From contig NZ_BJOC01000018.1 in the NCBI RefSeq assembly GCF_006540005.1, positions 124,001-188,000 on the forward strand: 64,000 nucleotides of DNA, in the 5' to 3' direction. Positions 29,685 through 38,859 of this stretch are shown piece after piece. The notes below the pieces were generated by a model. The model was not told the DNA's origin and ran no database searches. It saw only the letters and a program-made list of their open reading frames with translations. Every line of letters starts with the position of its first letter. Positions within the stretch are counted from its first letter, which is position 1. This stretch comes from Halomonas halmophila (lineage in GTDB: Bacteria > Pseudomonadota > Gammaproteobacteria > Pseudomonadales > Halomonadaceae). The translations under genes were made by a program, and so were the position numbers.

Positions 29685-30866
29685 TCAGGTGCTACGTGCC
29701 AGAACGCGTAGACGCGATTCCAGCAGGTCGAGATCCAGGTAGGTGCCCTGCAGGTGGCGACGGCCACTGTTGGGATTGAAGGCGTTGCGCCCGTGCAACA
29801 CGCGGCGGTTGTCGAAGGCGATCATCTCGCCGGGTTGCAGGGAAAACTCGAGGCGCATGCTCGGGTCATGGACCAGGTGCCAGAATTCGATATAGGCGCG
29901 GTACCAGGCATCGGCCTGATCCAGCGGCAGGCGCAGCGAGTCGCGGATCCAGTTGTTGAAACGGACTTCGAGCAGCTGGCCGTCATGGTCCAGTGTCAGA
30001 ATCGGGGCGCGCCAGGCGATATCCTGGGTGTCGTCCTGGAACCGAAAATCGATGGGGGTCTCGCTGAGCAGGCGGAAGGCCTCCGGCGAGCGTTCACGCA
30101 GCGCCTCGGCGGCGGCAAAGCCGTCGGTGAAGGTCGACTCGCCACCCTCGGCGCCGTTTTCCAGGCAGTACAGCAGCTGGATGTCCGGCGGCTGACGCCA
30201 GTTGGGCAGGTCGGTATGCAGGGGCAGACCGATGGCCGTGTAGGCGGCATTGTTGGGGTTGGGCTTGGAACGCACATCGAAGCGGGCGCCGAAGTTGGTG
30301 GCGCGCAGAGGGCCGATGCGTTCGGCCAGGCGGCTGACTTCCTCGTCCGCCAACGGGCCATCCTCGAGCAGCACCAGGCCGTCACGCAGCAGGGCGGTCA
30401 GCCATTGGCGCTCTCCGGCGGCGTCCTGAACGAAGTCGGCGTGGGCCACACGGGCCGGGGCGAAGTCCTCCGCCCAGGGCCGGCGGGCAGGCACGGCATC
30501 GCCTGTCGGCTGCCCGGCCTGACGCTGGCGCAGCCAGCCGGCATCGAAGGGGCTGACATGGTCATCGGCCCAGGTCAGCACCAGGTTGCCGTCCTCGAGG
30601 TGGGCGGCAGGCGCGGCTTCCGGCAGCTCGAGGGGGATGTAGAGGCGCTCGCGCGTCGTGGTGTGACGGCATTCCGTGCAGGGGCAGTGGTCGCGCAGCC
30701 AGCTCAGGGTGAAGTCGGCTTGCTGGCGGTCCTCCCAGGTCAAGGTGACGCGCGAACTGCCGGTCGTGGCACCGATCAGAGCGGGGCCGCCGGTGTGGCT
30801 GAACAGCTCGCTCATGGCCCAGGTGATACGGTCGGGTGAGGTGACGGTGGCAGCGTCGGTAGTCAT
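29685..30866 (-). CDS. Gamma-butyrobetaine dioxygenase
   Basis: A 393-residue Fe(II)/2-oxoglutarate oxygenase that hydroxylates gamma-butyrobetaine to carnitine. The N-terminal domain (about 35-120) has the zinc motif LRDHCPCTECRH found in butyrobetaine and trimethyllysine hydroxylases. The catalytic TauD-like domain holds His-x-Asp (LPLHTDLPN), a distal His (RRVLHGRNAF) and the 2-oxoglutarate arginine (SGRRHLQGTYLD). AGGAGG lies 5 bases before the ATG. It precedes the amine-binding protein on the same strand by about 90 bases and is divergent from a LysR regulator that probably controls it. Confidence 0.9.
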   Translation of the reverse strand: MTTDAATVTSPDRITWAMSELFSHTGGPALIGATTGSSRVTLTWEDRQQADFTLSWLRDHCPCTECRHTTTRERLYIPLELPEAAPAAHLEDGNLVLTWADDHVSPFDAGWLRQRQAGQPTGDAVPARRPWAEDFAPARVAHADFVQDAAGERQWLTALLRDGLVLLEDGPLADEEVSRLAERIGPLRATNFGARFDVRSKPNPNNAAYTAIGLPLHTDLPNWRQPPDIQLLYCLENGAEGGESTFTDGFAAAEALRERSPEAFRLLSETPIDFRFQDDTQDIAWRAPILTLDHDGQLLEVRFNNWIRDSLRLPLDQADAWYRAYIEFWHLVHDPSMRLEFSLQPGEMIAFDNRRVLHGRNAFNPNSGRRHLQGTYLDLDLLESRLRVLARST

Positions 30867-30991
30867 CTTGGCCTCCTGTTGCAGTAGTGCGATACAGGGT
30901 GACGATTGCCCGATGAGTGCGCAAACGATTAATCTGGCCCCTATGCCCTAGAAAAACTTATGAGGTAATTAGCCATGCCGGGAGTACCATC

Positions 30992-31858
30992 ATGACAGGA
31001 TTGCCGCCGCTGGGATGGATGCAGGCCTTCGAAGCGGCAGCGCGCACCCTGAGTTTCACTGCAGCGGGGAACGAACTGGGGGTCACCCAGGCGGCGATCA
31101 GCCAGCGCATTCGCCTGCTGGAGGATCGGCTCGGTCAGAAGCTTTTCGTGCGGCATCCGCGCAGCCTGAGCCTGACGCCCGTGGGACGTGCCTGGCTGCC
31201 TTCCATCCAGGATGCCTTCGTGCGACTCGGCGAGGGCACCAGCGAAGTCTTTGGCGGTACGCGCCAGGAGCGTCAGGTCACCCTGCGCACCACGCCGGTC
31301 ATTCAGCAGAACTGGCTGGCGCCACGTTTGCCCGCGTTTCAGCGCGACAACCCGCAGATCGGCGCCCGCGTGGTGAGCGCCATCTGGCCGGACGACTTCG
31401 GTCCCGAGGGCGCGGATATCGAGATTCGTTATGGCCGCGGCGAGTGGTCCGGGGTGGAGGCCATCTCGCTCGGCGAGGAGGCCATGCTGCCGGCCTGCTC
31501 ACCGACGCTGGCGCGTCGGATCCAGACGCCCGAGGACCTGGCCGGTCAGGTCCTGCTGCATGCCGTGGGCTTTGCCGTGGGCTGGCCGACCTGGCTGGAG
31601 CAGGCCGGCGTGCCGGGCCTGGAAGACCGTTGCGCGGCGATGACCTGTGACAACCAGGTGATGACGCTGGCCCTGGCCAGTCAGTCCGGCGGAGTGGCCT
31701 TGATGCATCGTCGCCTGCTCGAGAAGCGCGACGACCTGGTGGCGCCCTTGCCGTTGGAAGTTCCCAGCGAAGAGCAGTTCTGGCTGGTGCGCCCGGCGAA
31801 GCGACAGCCCCATGAAGAGGCGGCGCGGTTGTGGGACTGGTTGCTGGAGTGCCTTTAG
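30992..31858 (+). CDS. LysR-family transcriptional regulator (GcvA-like)
   Basis: A 288-residue regulator with an N-terminal winged helix-turn-helix (FEAAARTLSFTAAGNELGVTQAAISQRIRLLEDRLGQKLFVR) and a periplasmic-binding-like effector domain of the GcvA/AmpR type. The ATG at 30992 is supported by GGGAG 7 bases upstream. It is divergent from the gamma-butyrobetaine dioxygenase gene with 125 bases between them, the classic arrangement for control of the neighbour. I did not find an unambiguous T-N11-A operator. The effector is unknown; a quaternary amine would be a reasonable guess. Confidence 0.9.
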   Translation: MTGLPPLGWMQAFEAAARTLSFTAAGNELGVTQAAISQRIRLLEDRLGQKLFVRHPRSLSLTPVGRAWLPSIQDAFVRLGEGTSEVFGGTRQERQVTLRTTPVIQQNWLAPRLPAFQRDNPQIGARVVSAIWPDDFGPEGADIEIRYGRGEWSGVEAISLGEEAMLPACSPTLARRIQTPEDLAGQVLLHAVGFAVGWPTWLEQAGVPGLEDRCAAMTCDNQVMTLALASQSGGVALMHRRLLEKRDDLVAPLPLEVPSEEQFWLVRPAKRQPHEEAARLWDWLLECL

Positions 31859-31870
31859 GGAAGCACTTCC

Positions 31871-32731
31871 TTAGGCTCGGGGGCCGAACCAGCCGGCCGG
31901 CTCCTGCCGGAAATACTGGGTGAGCAGAGTGTAGAGTTCGGGGTAGGCGGCCACCAGAGTGTGCGGTGAGGTGAAGAAATACTCGCAGTTCACGGCGAAG
32001 CATTCTCCGGGGTGGGTGGCGGCGTAATCGTCGATGGGTGTGATGTCACCGCGCTCCAGCCGGGCCTGAAGGTCCTCCCAGACGGCCATGAAGACGCGGT
32101 ACCACTGGCGTGGATCCATGTCGCCGGGCAAGGGCGGATAGCCATCGGCGTCCAGCGAGTTGCCCATGTCGAGCTTGTGCGACAGCTCGTGAATCAGCAC
32201 GTTGAAACCGTCCAGCCCGCCGCTAGCCATCAGGTCCGGATAGGCGACCACCACCGGCCCCTGATGGGAGGTCTCGCCGGCACGCTGGTCGTCGTACTCA
32301 TGCATTACGCCGAACTCATCCATTTCCTCGACGCGCCGGTGGAAGGCCTCGGGCAGGACCAGTATCTCGTGGACATTGGCGAAGGCATCGAGATGGTCGC
32401 GATCCCGCCAGCCGAGCGTCAGCAGGCAGGCCTGTCCCGCCAGTGCCAGATAGCCGGCTGTGTCGAACTCGATGCCTTCCTCGCGCAGTGCCGGATGCAG
32501 GCTGATTCGCTTGTGGTGCAGAAAGTACCAGGCCCGGCGACCCAGCCGCCCGGCCGGGTCGTCGGGCAGCACGCCGAGCAGGGGTACACGCCCCCGAGCT
32601 ACCTGCCAGTCGGCCTCGGGAAAGGGATGACGGGCCTCGAAGCGCGCCATCCGCCAGCGGTTCAGGAAGGCCAGCAAGCGCTCAGTTATCCTCTGCACCG
32701 ATGCGGCCACCGGACTTCCAGGACCAGTCAC
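31871..32731 (-). CDS. mtfA: MtfA-like zinc metallopeptidase (M90)
   Basis: A protein of up to 286 residues with the zinc motif LIHELSHKLD, followed by the conserved FAVNCEYFFTSP segment that supplies the third ligand. E. coli MtfA is an aminopeptidase that sequesters the glucose-phosphotransferase repressor Mlc; no Mlc is seen here, so only the family is asserted. The start is uncertain: a GTG at 32731 overlaps the upstream gene by 50 bases, while a GTG at 32698 overlaps by 17. Either way it appears translationally coupled to the acetyltransferase-amidohydrolase gene. Confidence 0.88.
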   Translation of the reverse strand: MTGPGSPVAASVQRITERLLAFLNRWRMARFEARHPFPEADWQVARGRVPLLGVLPDDPAGRLGRRAWYFLHHKRISLHPALREEGIEFDTAGYLALAGQACLLTLGWRDRDHLDAFANVHEILVLPEAFHRRVEEMDEFGVMHEYDDQRAGETSHQGPVVVAYPDLMASGGLDGFNVLIHELSHKLDMGNSLDADGYPPLPGDMDPRQWYRVFMAVWEDLQARLERGDITPIDDYAATHPGECFAVNCEYFFTSPHTLVAAYPELYTLLTQYFRQEPAGWFGPRA

Positions 32732-34259
32732 GCCAGCGCAGGTCGAACAGGTCCTGACGGCGGTCCTTGAGGTTGGTCACCGAGCCCTCGTTGCGCACTA
32801 CCTTGAGGCGGCTCAGGTCCAGGTCCGAGAACATGATCATCTCGGTGTTGGGCGTGGTCTCGGCGAGCACGGCATCGTGGGGGAAGGAAAAGTCCGAGGG
32901 CGAGAACACCGAGGACTGGGCGTACTGGATGTCGAGGTTCTCGATCGACGGCACATTGCCCACGCTGCCGCACAGCACTACATAGCACTCATTTTCGATG
33001 GCACGCGCCTGGGCGCAGTGACGCACGCGCAGATAGCCGTTCTTGGTATCCGTCCAGAAGGGCACGAACAGGATGTCCATGTCCTGATCGGCCAACAGGC
33101 GGGAGAGTTCGGGGAACTCCACGTCGTAGCAGATCTGGATGCCGACCCGGCCGGCATCGGTCTCGAAGACCTGGAGCTCGTCGCCGCCCTCGACGATCCA
33201 GTCGCGACGCTCCTGGGGCGTGATGTGCAGCTTGGCCTGGCGCTCGACCGAGCCGTCGCGGTGACACAGGTAGGAGACGTTGTAGAGCCGGTCTTCCTCG
33301 CCGACCTCGATCATGGAGCCGGCGATGATGTTGATGTTGTAGGAGACCGCCATGCGTGACAGCTCGGTCTTGAAGCGCTCGGTGAAGCCGGCCAGAAAGC
33401 GGATGGCGGCCAGCTGGTCCTGCTGGGCGGCGCGGTCCTGCAGGCCCATCAGCGGCGCGTTGAACAGCTCCGGGAAGACCGCGAAGTCGCTCTGGTAGTC
33501 GGCCAGGGCGTCGACGAAGTATTCCACCTGCTGCAGTACCGCCTCCACCGAGGCGAATTCGCGCATCTGCCACTGCACCGCGCCGACGCGTACCTGGGTG
33601 CGGCGTGTCTCCAGCACCCGTTCGGCGGGCTCGAAGAGGATGTTGTTCCATTCCAGCAGGGTGGCGTAGCCGCGCGACTTCTCGTCCTCGGGCAGGTACT
33701 TGCTGAGCAGCCGCTTGACCTGAAAGTCGTTGGCCAGCTGGAACGACAGGATGGGATCGTGGATCTCCTTGCGTGACACCTTATCGATGTACTCGGCGGG
33801 CGTCAGCTCATCGGCGTACTGGTGGTACTGGGGGATGCGCCCCCCCGCCAGGATGGCCCGCAGGTTCATCGAGCGGCACAGTTCGCGACGCGCTTCATAG
33901 AGCCGGCGGCCCAGTCGGTGTCCGCGATAGTCCGGATGGATCAGGACATCGAGGCCGTACATGGCGTCGCCATCGGGATCATTGAGGATGATTTCGCGCT
34001 GGTCGATCAGGTCATCGTACTTGTGCGGGTTGGAGAAGCCGTCGTAATCCACGCGCACGGTCAGCGCCACCCCGATCAGGCGCCCATCGTCCTCGATGCC
34101 GATCTGACCGTCGGGAAACTCCTGGATCAGGCGCTCCATGGTGTGCTTGGGCCAGGCGCCGCCCAGATCGTCATAGACGGCATCCATCAGCTGCTTGAGC
34201 TGGGGATAGTCTTCCGGTGTCAGGTTACGCAGATTGAGCTGAAGATCGTCTAGCGACAT
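32682..34259 (-). CDS. Fused GNAT acetyltransferase and nitrilase-type amidohydrolase
   Basis: A 525-residue two-domain protein. Residues about 8-160 are a GNAT acetyltransferase (acetyl-CoA loop in HPDYRGHRLGRRLYEARR). From about 220 to the end is a carbon-nitrogen hydrolase with the Glu-Lys-Cys triad visible as FPELFNAP, AKLHITPQE and IQICYDVEFPELSR. Such fusions are widespread in bacteria and are annotated as bifunctional, but their substrate is not established. AGGA lies 7 bases before the ATG. It forms a two-gene unit with the mtfA-like gene. Confidence 0.93.
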   Translation of the reverse strand: MSLDDLQLNLRNLTPEDYPQLKQLMDAVYDDLGGAWPKHTMERLIQEFPDGQIGIEDDGRLIGVALTVRVDYDGFSNPHKYDDLIDQREIILNDPDGDAMYGLDVLIHPDYRGHRLGRRLYEARRELCRSMNLRAILAGGRIPQYHQYADELTPAEYIDKVSRKEIHDPILSFQLANDFQVKRLLSKYLPEDEKSRGYATLLEWNNILFEPAERVLETRRTQVRVGAVQWQMREFASVEAVLQQVEYFVDALADYQSDFAVFPELFNAPLMGLQDRAAQQDQLAAIRFLAGFTERFKTELSRMAVSYNINIIAGSMIEVGEEDRLYNVSYLCHRDGSVERQAKLHITPQERRDWIVEGGDELQVFETDAGRVGIQICYDVEFPELSRLLADQDMDILFVPFWTDTKNGYLRVRHCAQARAIENECYVVLCGSVGNVPSIENLDIQYAQSSVFSPSDFSFPHDAVLAETTPNTEMIMFSDLDLSRLKVVRNEGSVTNLKDRRQDLFDLRWRDWSWKSGGRIGAEDN

Positions 34260-34336
34260 GGGACGTCCTTTGTACTGATGTGACCTCGAATGCCGACCAG
34301 TTTACCACGCGGCTATAAGCGCGCCCGTGCTACTGA

Positions 34337-35245
34337 TTAGCGGCGTCTAAACGCAGCGGATGCCCCGCCATGCCAGGGGGCCGTCCAGGTCTGGGCCATG
34401 ATCACCCCGGCGAGAATCAGGACGCCGCCGACCAGATGGAAGCCGGCCACCTGTTCGCCGAGGGCGAGCATGGCGATCAGGGCGCTGAATAGCGGCATCA
34501 GGTTGATGAAGATGCTGGCACGGCTGGCGCCGATCTGGCGAATGGCGCGCATCCACAGGTAGGTGGTGATGATGGAGGCGGGGATGCCGGCGTAGGCGAT
34601 CAAGCCGATATTGCCCGGGGTCACCGGCGTCATGGGGCCGGCCAGGTAGAAGGGCAGCAGAAGCAGCACCGCGCACACCACTTGCCCGTAGAGCATCACC
34701 CAGGGCGGCAGGTCCAACGGCCAGCGCTTGAGCATCACGCCATACAGGGCATAGCAGGTCGCGGCCAGCAGCATCAACAGGTCGCCACGCGAGATCTCGA
34801 GTGCCAGCAACGACAGGGGGTTGCCCCGGCCGAGCAGGAAGCTCACGCCCAGGAAGGCGCAGAGCCCGCCGATGATGCCGCCCATGCTGGGCGGCTCGCG
34901 CAGGATGAGGGCACTCAGCAGCACGGTGAGCAACGGCACCATGGCGGCCAGGATTCCCATGTTGGTGGCCGAGGTCGTCTCGGCGGCCACATAGGCCAGC
35001 CCTTGCCACAGCCCCATGCCGAGCATGCCCAGCACCGCCAGCTTGGGCCACTCGCGGCGCAGACTGGCACGATGGCGCCAGGCGGCGGGCGCCACGCAGG
35101 GAGTCAGCACGGCCAGTGCCAGCAGCCAGCGCAGGAAGGCAATGCTGCTCGGGGCGATGGCGCCCACGGTCAGCTGGTTGATGGTCATGTTGCCGGACCA
35201 GATCAGCACGGCCCCAAGGGGTGGCAGGAAAAGCAGCAGTGGCAT
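34337..35245 (-). CDS. EamA/DMT-family transporter
   Basis: A 302-residue inner-membrane protein with ten hydrophobic segments in two EamA repeats, the layout of drug/metabolite exporters such as RhaT/YdcZ-like and amino-acid exporters. The first repeat starts LPPLGAVLIWSGNMTINQL and the second SRGDLLMLLAATCYALYGVMLKRW. The ATG at 35245 is preceded by GAGG. The substrate cannot be inferred; the nearest partner is the BCCT gene upstream on the same strand, separated by hairpins. Confidence 0.85.
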   Translation of the reverse strand: MPLLLFLPPLGAVLIWSGNMTINQLTVGAIAPSSIAFLRWLLALAVLTPCVAPAAWRHRASLRREWPKLAVLGMLGMGLWQGLAYVAAETTSATNMGILAAMVPLLTVLLSALILREPPSMGGIIGGLCAFLGVSFLLGRGNPLSLLALEISRGDLLMLLAATCYALYGVMLKRWPLDLPPWVMLYGQVVCAVLLLLPFYLAGPMTPVTPGNIGLIAYAGIPASIITTYLWMRAIRQIGASRASIFINLMPLFSALIAMLALGEQVAGFHLVGGVLILAGVIMAQTWTAPWHGGASAAFRRR

Positions 35246-35263
35246 GGTGGCCTCGAAATGCGC

Positions 35264-35323
35264 GAGCCCCGCATGGGCGGGGCTCACAATCCGGCTGTCG
35301 ATGTCCCCGCCGCTCAGGCGGGG
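35264..35323 (-). terminator. Two tandem GC hairpins between the BCCT and EamA genes
   Basis: Two perfect stems lie in the 87-base gap: 9 bp (35264-35272 with 35277-35285) and 7 bp (35305-35311 with 35317-35323). They could limit read-through from the BCCT gene into the EamA gene. T tracts are weak. Confidence 0.5.
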
Positions 35324-35332
35324 CGGTTGCGG

Positions 35333-36976
35333 TCACCGAGCGCGCAGCAGTCGCAGCTCGCTGTTCAGTGCCTTCATGATGGTGTAGCACATTAGCAGCA
35401 TGAGCACCGAGAAGGGAATGGCCGTGGCCGTCACCCCGGCCTGAAGCGCCGACAGACCGCCCCCGATCAGCAGCACGATGGCAATCAGCCCTTCCACCGT
35501 GGCCCAGAACATACGCTGGGGACGCGGTGCATCGATTTTGCCACCGGCGGTGATGGTGTCGATGACCAGCGATCCCGAGTCGGATGACGTGACGAAGAAG
35601 ATCAGTGCCAGAATGATCCCCAGGGTCGACATCAGGCCGGTCAACGGCAGTTCATTGAGCATGCCGAACAGCGACAGCTCGGGGCTGTAGTTATCGATCA
35701 CGTATTGCTTGACCAGGCTGGTATCGGGGCTGGCATAGAGCTGCTCTAGCCCGGTGCTGCCGAAGACCCCCATCCAGATGGCGATGAACAGGGTGGGCAC
35801 GATCAGCACGGCGAGGACGAACTCGCGAACCGTGCGGCCGCGCGATACTCGGGCGATGAACATGCCGACGAAGGGTGCCCAGCTGACCCACCAGGCCCAG
35901 TAGAAGATGGTCCAGGCCTGACGGTAGGCATCATCCTCGCGACCGAAGGGGGCCGAGAGCGCGACGAACTCCGTGGCATAGGTCACCATGCCGTCCCAGA
36001 AGCCGGTCAGGGCGGCCAGAGTCGGCCCGGCGAATAGCACGAAGAAGAAAAAGCATACCGCCATTAGCATGTTGAGTTCGGAGAGCCGCTTCACGCCGCC
36101 GTCGAGGCCGCGCCACACGGAGACCAGGGCCACGGCGGTCACCAGCAGGATGATGATGATCTGGGCGGTGACGCTGACCTCGAGGCCGAACACGAAATTC
36201 ATGCCGGCGTTGGCCTGCTGTGCCCCGAGGCCGAGGGAAGTGGCCAGACCGAACAGCGTCGAGAACACCGCCAGGATGTCGATGATATGGCCCCACCAAC
36301 CCCAGACCCGCTCTCCCAGGATCGGGAAGAAGGCAGAGCGAATGGAAAACGGCATGCCCTTGTTGTAGCTGAACAGCGCCAGGGCCAGGGCCATGACCAC
36401 GTAGACCGCCCAGCCGTGGATGCCCCAGTGCAGGTAGGTACCGGCCAGCCCCATGGCGGTCGCCTCGGGCACGGCATCGGCGTTCAGGGCGCCATCGGCG
36501 AAGGGCGAGGTGATGCCCAGCGGCAGGGAGACATTGGCGTGATAGACCGGCTCGAGGACGCCGAAGAACAGCAGGCCGATGCCGATGCCGGCGGCAAACA
36601 GCATGGCGAACCAGGAGAGGTAGCCATATTCGGGTCTAGCATCGGGGCCGCCCAGCCGGATGGAGCCGTGGGGCAACAGGATCAGGGCGATCGAAAACAG
36701 GATGAAGAAATCCACCACGATCATGAAGTACCAGTCCAGCGTGCCCGTCGAAAAGGACACGATGGACTGAAACATGCTGCCGGCCGTCTCCGGAAACATC
36801 AGAGTCAGCAGGATGAAGATGATGGAGGCCGCCGCAGAGATCATGAAGACCCGGTTGTGGATATCGAAGCCGATGGGGCCCAGGTTGCCTTCGATGTTGT
36901 CCTGGCCGACGACATAATCCGTCTGCATGTCGTCGACCGGTTCGGGATGCGCTGACGCATCATTCGGACTGTTCAT
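35333..36976 (-). CDS. BCCT-family betaine/choline/carnitine transporter
   Basis: A 547-residue transporter with about 12 membrane segments. The aromatic substrate cage region is recognisable (AGIGIGLLFFGVLEPVYH, then GLAGTYLHWGIHGWAVYVVMALALALFSYNKG, and TIFYWAWWVSWAPFVGMFIARVSRGRT). The GIGIG region resembles BetP-type, sodium-coupled members rather than the carnitine antiporter CaiT. It imports compatible solutes such as glycine betaine during osmotic stress, in keeping with a halophile. The ATG at 36976 (MNSPND) is chosen by position of AGGA about 10 bases upstream. Confidence 0.93.
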   Translation of the reverse strand: MNSPNDASAHPEPVDDMQTDYVVGQDNIEGNLGPIGFDIHNRVFMISAAASIIFILLTLMFPETAGSMFQSIVSFSTGTLDWYFMIVVDFFILFSIALILLPHGSIRLGGPDARPEYGYLSWFAMLFAAGIGIGLLFFGVLEPVYHANVSLPLGITSPFADGALNADAVPEATAMGLAGTYLHWGIHGWAVYVVMALALALFSYNKGMPFSIRSAFFPILGERVWGWWGHIIDILAVFSTLFGLATSLGLGAQQANAGMNFVFGLEVSVTAQIIIILLVTAVALVSVWRGLDGGVKRLSELNMLMAVCFFFFVLFAGPTLAALTGFWDGMVTYATEFVALSAPFGREDDAYRQAWTIFYWAWWVSWAPFVGMFIARVSRGRTVREFVLAVLIVPTLFIAIWMGVFGSTGLEQLYASPDTSLVKQYVIDNYSPELSLFGMLNELPLTGLMSTLGIILALIFFVTSSDSGSLVIDTITAGGKIDAPRPQRMFWATVEGLIAIVLLIGGGLSALQAGVTATAIPFSVLMLLMCYTIMKALNSELRLLRAR

Positions 36977-37157
36977 AAGGGATCTTTCCTGTGTTGATAG
37001 ACTCACTCGCTTACGCTTGATTCTTGTTCACTATCCCCAAGCGCGCGACGAATTACCGTTATCTGATTAAACGTTCACCATGAGCGCCGTCGTTGAAAGC
37101 CGGCGCAGGGAGTCGTCACGCCGCTTGCGCAGGGCGTGGCGCGGACATCTTCGAGCG

Positions 37158-37178
37158 GAGAAGGGAGTGGGGAGTAGA
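37158..37178 (+). repeat. Degenerate 7-bp tandem repeats (GAGAAGG, GAGTGGG, GAGTAGA)
   Basis: Three consecutive heptamers starting with GAG occupy the gap upstream of the BCCT gene, followed by out-of-phase copies of GAGTAGA to about 37190. They resemble the better-preserved heptamer arrays at 46.1, 57.5 and 61.5 kb. Confidence 0.45.
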
Positions 37179-37199
37179 GGGAGTAGAGTAGTGGGGACG

Positions 37200-37466
37200 C
37201 TAGCGTAACTGACTGTCCTTGCTGGCCCGCCGATTGAAGCCTGCACCGGCGCTGTCACGCTTGTCCTGCTCGGCCTGGCACTCGATGCACAGGCGCACAC
37301 CCGGCACGGCCGTGCGGCGTGCTTCGGGGATCTGCTCATCGCACTCCTCGCAATGCGTGAGGCTCTCGCCGCCGGGAAGGCGGCTACGCGAGCGCTCCAC
37401 GGCATCCTCGACCGTGCTTTCGATCTGTTCCTGGACGCTTCCGTCCTTGGCCCAACCTCCTGCCAT
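37200..37466 (-). CDS. DksA/TraR-type zinc-finger protein
   Basis: An 88-residue protein with a C4 zinc finger, CEEC and CIEC separated by 17 residues, preceded by an acidic helical region and lacking the long DksA coiled coil. It matches short TraR/YbiI-like members that may touch RNA polymerase through its secondary channel; that role is not shown for this subgroup. AGGA precedes the ATG by 9 bases. It seems to be a monocistronic gene. Confidence 0.88.
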   Translation of the reverse strand: MAGGWAKDGSVQEQIESTVEDAVERSRSRLPGGESLTHCEECDEQIPEARRTAVPGVRLCIECQAEQDKRDSAGAGFNRRASKDSQLR

Positions 37467-37547
37467 GTGCGGTTGTCCTCAATGCTCTCGAGAATGATGG
37501 CTTGCGCCTTTGAAGGCTAGCGGAGCAGGGTGGTGCGCGCCAACCTC

Positions 37548-37949
37548 TCAAGCCACGGCGGCGAGACCGGCGCGGGCAACCCGGGCATCCTGTTCGGGCT
37601 TGACGCCGGATACGCCGATGGCCGCGATGGGCTGACCATCGACGATGACGGGGATGCCGCCTTCCAGCAACCCTTCCAGCGGCACCGACAGAAAAGCAGT
37701 GCGCCCCTCGTTGATCATGTGCTCGAAGACCCGGGTTTCCTTGCCGCTGAGGGCGGCGGTGCGTGCCTTGCGGGTGCCGATCATGGCGCTTGTCGCGGCG
37801 GCCCCATCCAGGCGTCGCAGGCCGAGCAACTCGCCGCTGTCATCGGCCACGGCAATGGTCACGGCCCACTGGTTGGCCTCGGCTTCGCGCTGCGCGGCAT
37901 CCAGGATGGCGTTGACATCGGCCAGTTCTAGCATGGCTTTGGTTTTCAT
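37548..37949 (-). CDS. GlcG/HbpS-family (DUF336) protein
   Basis: A 133-residue small protein with the GlcG/HbpS fold: an N-terminal helix with ILDAAQREAEANQWAVTIAVADDSG, then LLGLRRLDGA and the conserved glycine-rich end GIPVIVDGQPIAAIGVSG. Family members include haem-binding HbpS and the glycolate-operon protein GlcG of unknown role. AGGAG lies 4 bases before the ATG at 37949, preferred over an ATG five codons earlier. No glycolate genes are adjacent. Confidence 0.88.
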   Translation of the reverse strand: MKTKAMLELADVNAILDAAQREAEANQWAVTIAVADDSGELLGLRRLDGAAATSAMIGTRKARTAALSGKETRVFEHMINEGRTAFLSVPLEGLLEGGIPVIVDGQPIAAIGVSGVKPEQDARVARAGLAAVA

Positions 37950-38076
37950 GTGGCTCCTTGGCATTGGCTTCGAGCCACGGATTCTAGCATCGAGCGGGCA
38001 GCTGGTGGGGCGTGTGGCCAGGCTCGCCGATTCTTGGCAGTATCATGGGCCTTTGTCCCGAATGCGAGGAGCCGGC

Positions 38077-38784
38077 ATGTCCCGAGTACTCTATGATCTG
38101 TGCGGTATCGACACAGCACTACGCTTTTCCCCCTTCTGCTGGCGGGTGCGCATGGCGCTGGCGCACAAGGGGCTGGATGTCGAAACCCGACCCTGGCGTT
38201 TCACCGAGAAGGATGCCCTGAGCTTCGCCGAGCACGACAAGGTGCCGGTGCTGGTCGATGGTGACACGGTGGTCACCGAGAGCTATGACATTCTGTGCTA
38301 TCTCGATCGCACCTATCCCGAGGCGCCGCTGGTCGGCGACGCGCTGGCCGAGTCCCGGGCGCGTTTCTTCAAGCATTACGCCGAACGCTCGCTGGCGCCT
38401 CCGATTATGGCGATCATCATCATGGACCTGCTCAATGCCATCCATCCGGATGATCGTGCCTACTTCCGCGAGACCCGCGAAAAGCGCTTCGGTCGCACCC
38501 TCGAGGAAGTGCATTCGCCGGTGAGAGGGCTGAGCCAGCTCGACACCGCGCTGGCTCCCTTGCGCGGCCGCCTCGAGGAAGCTCCCTTCCTGGACGGCGA
38601 TGCCCCGGGCGCGGCCGACTACCTCGTCTTCGGCAACTTCATGTGGGCGCGCTGCGTCTCCACCGCCGACCTGGTCTCCAATGCCGATCCGGTCCATGCC
38701 TGGCTGGAGCGCATGCTCGACCTGCATGACGGCCTGGGCCGCCAGGCAACCCGGATTACCGATATTCAGGACGCCTATCGCTGA
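38077..38784 (+). CDS. Glutathione S-transferase family protein
   Basis: A 235-residue two-domain GST: a thioredoxin-like N-terminal part (SPFCWRVRMALAHKGLDVETRPW, then KVPVLVDGDTVVTESYDILCYLD) and an all-helical C-terminal domain. The VPVL cis-proline and the ES glutathione-binding pair are intact, and the Cys/Ser near residue 18-21 may be the catalytic residue. The style resembles LigE/LigF-type and omega-like GSTs. GCGAGGAG precedes the ATG. It lies 75 bases before the glycerate kinase gene but no functional link is evident. Confidence 0.85.
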   Translation: MSRVLYDLCGIDTALRFSPFCWRVRMALAHKGLDVETRPWRFTEKDALSFAEHDKVPVLVDGDTVVTESYDILCYLDRTYPEAPLVGDALAESRARFFKHYAERSLAPPIMAIIIMDLLNAIHPDDRAYFRETREKRFGRTLEEVHSPVRGLSQLDTALAPLRGRLEEAPFLDGDAPGAADYLVFGNFMWARCVSTADLVSNADPVHAWLERMLDLHDGLGRQATRITDIQDAYR

Positions 38785-38859
38785 ACGCTCGTGCAGAGCG
38801 TGTGACCGACAAGTTGCGTATGCTGACCGATAGCGATTTTCGGCGTTGAGGAGTCTCCC

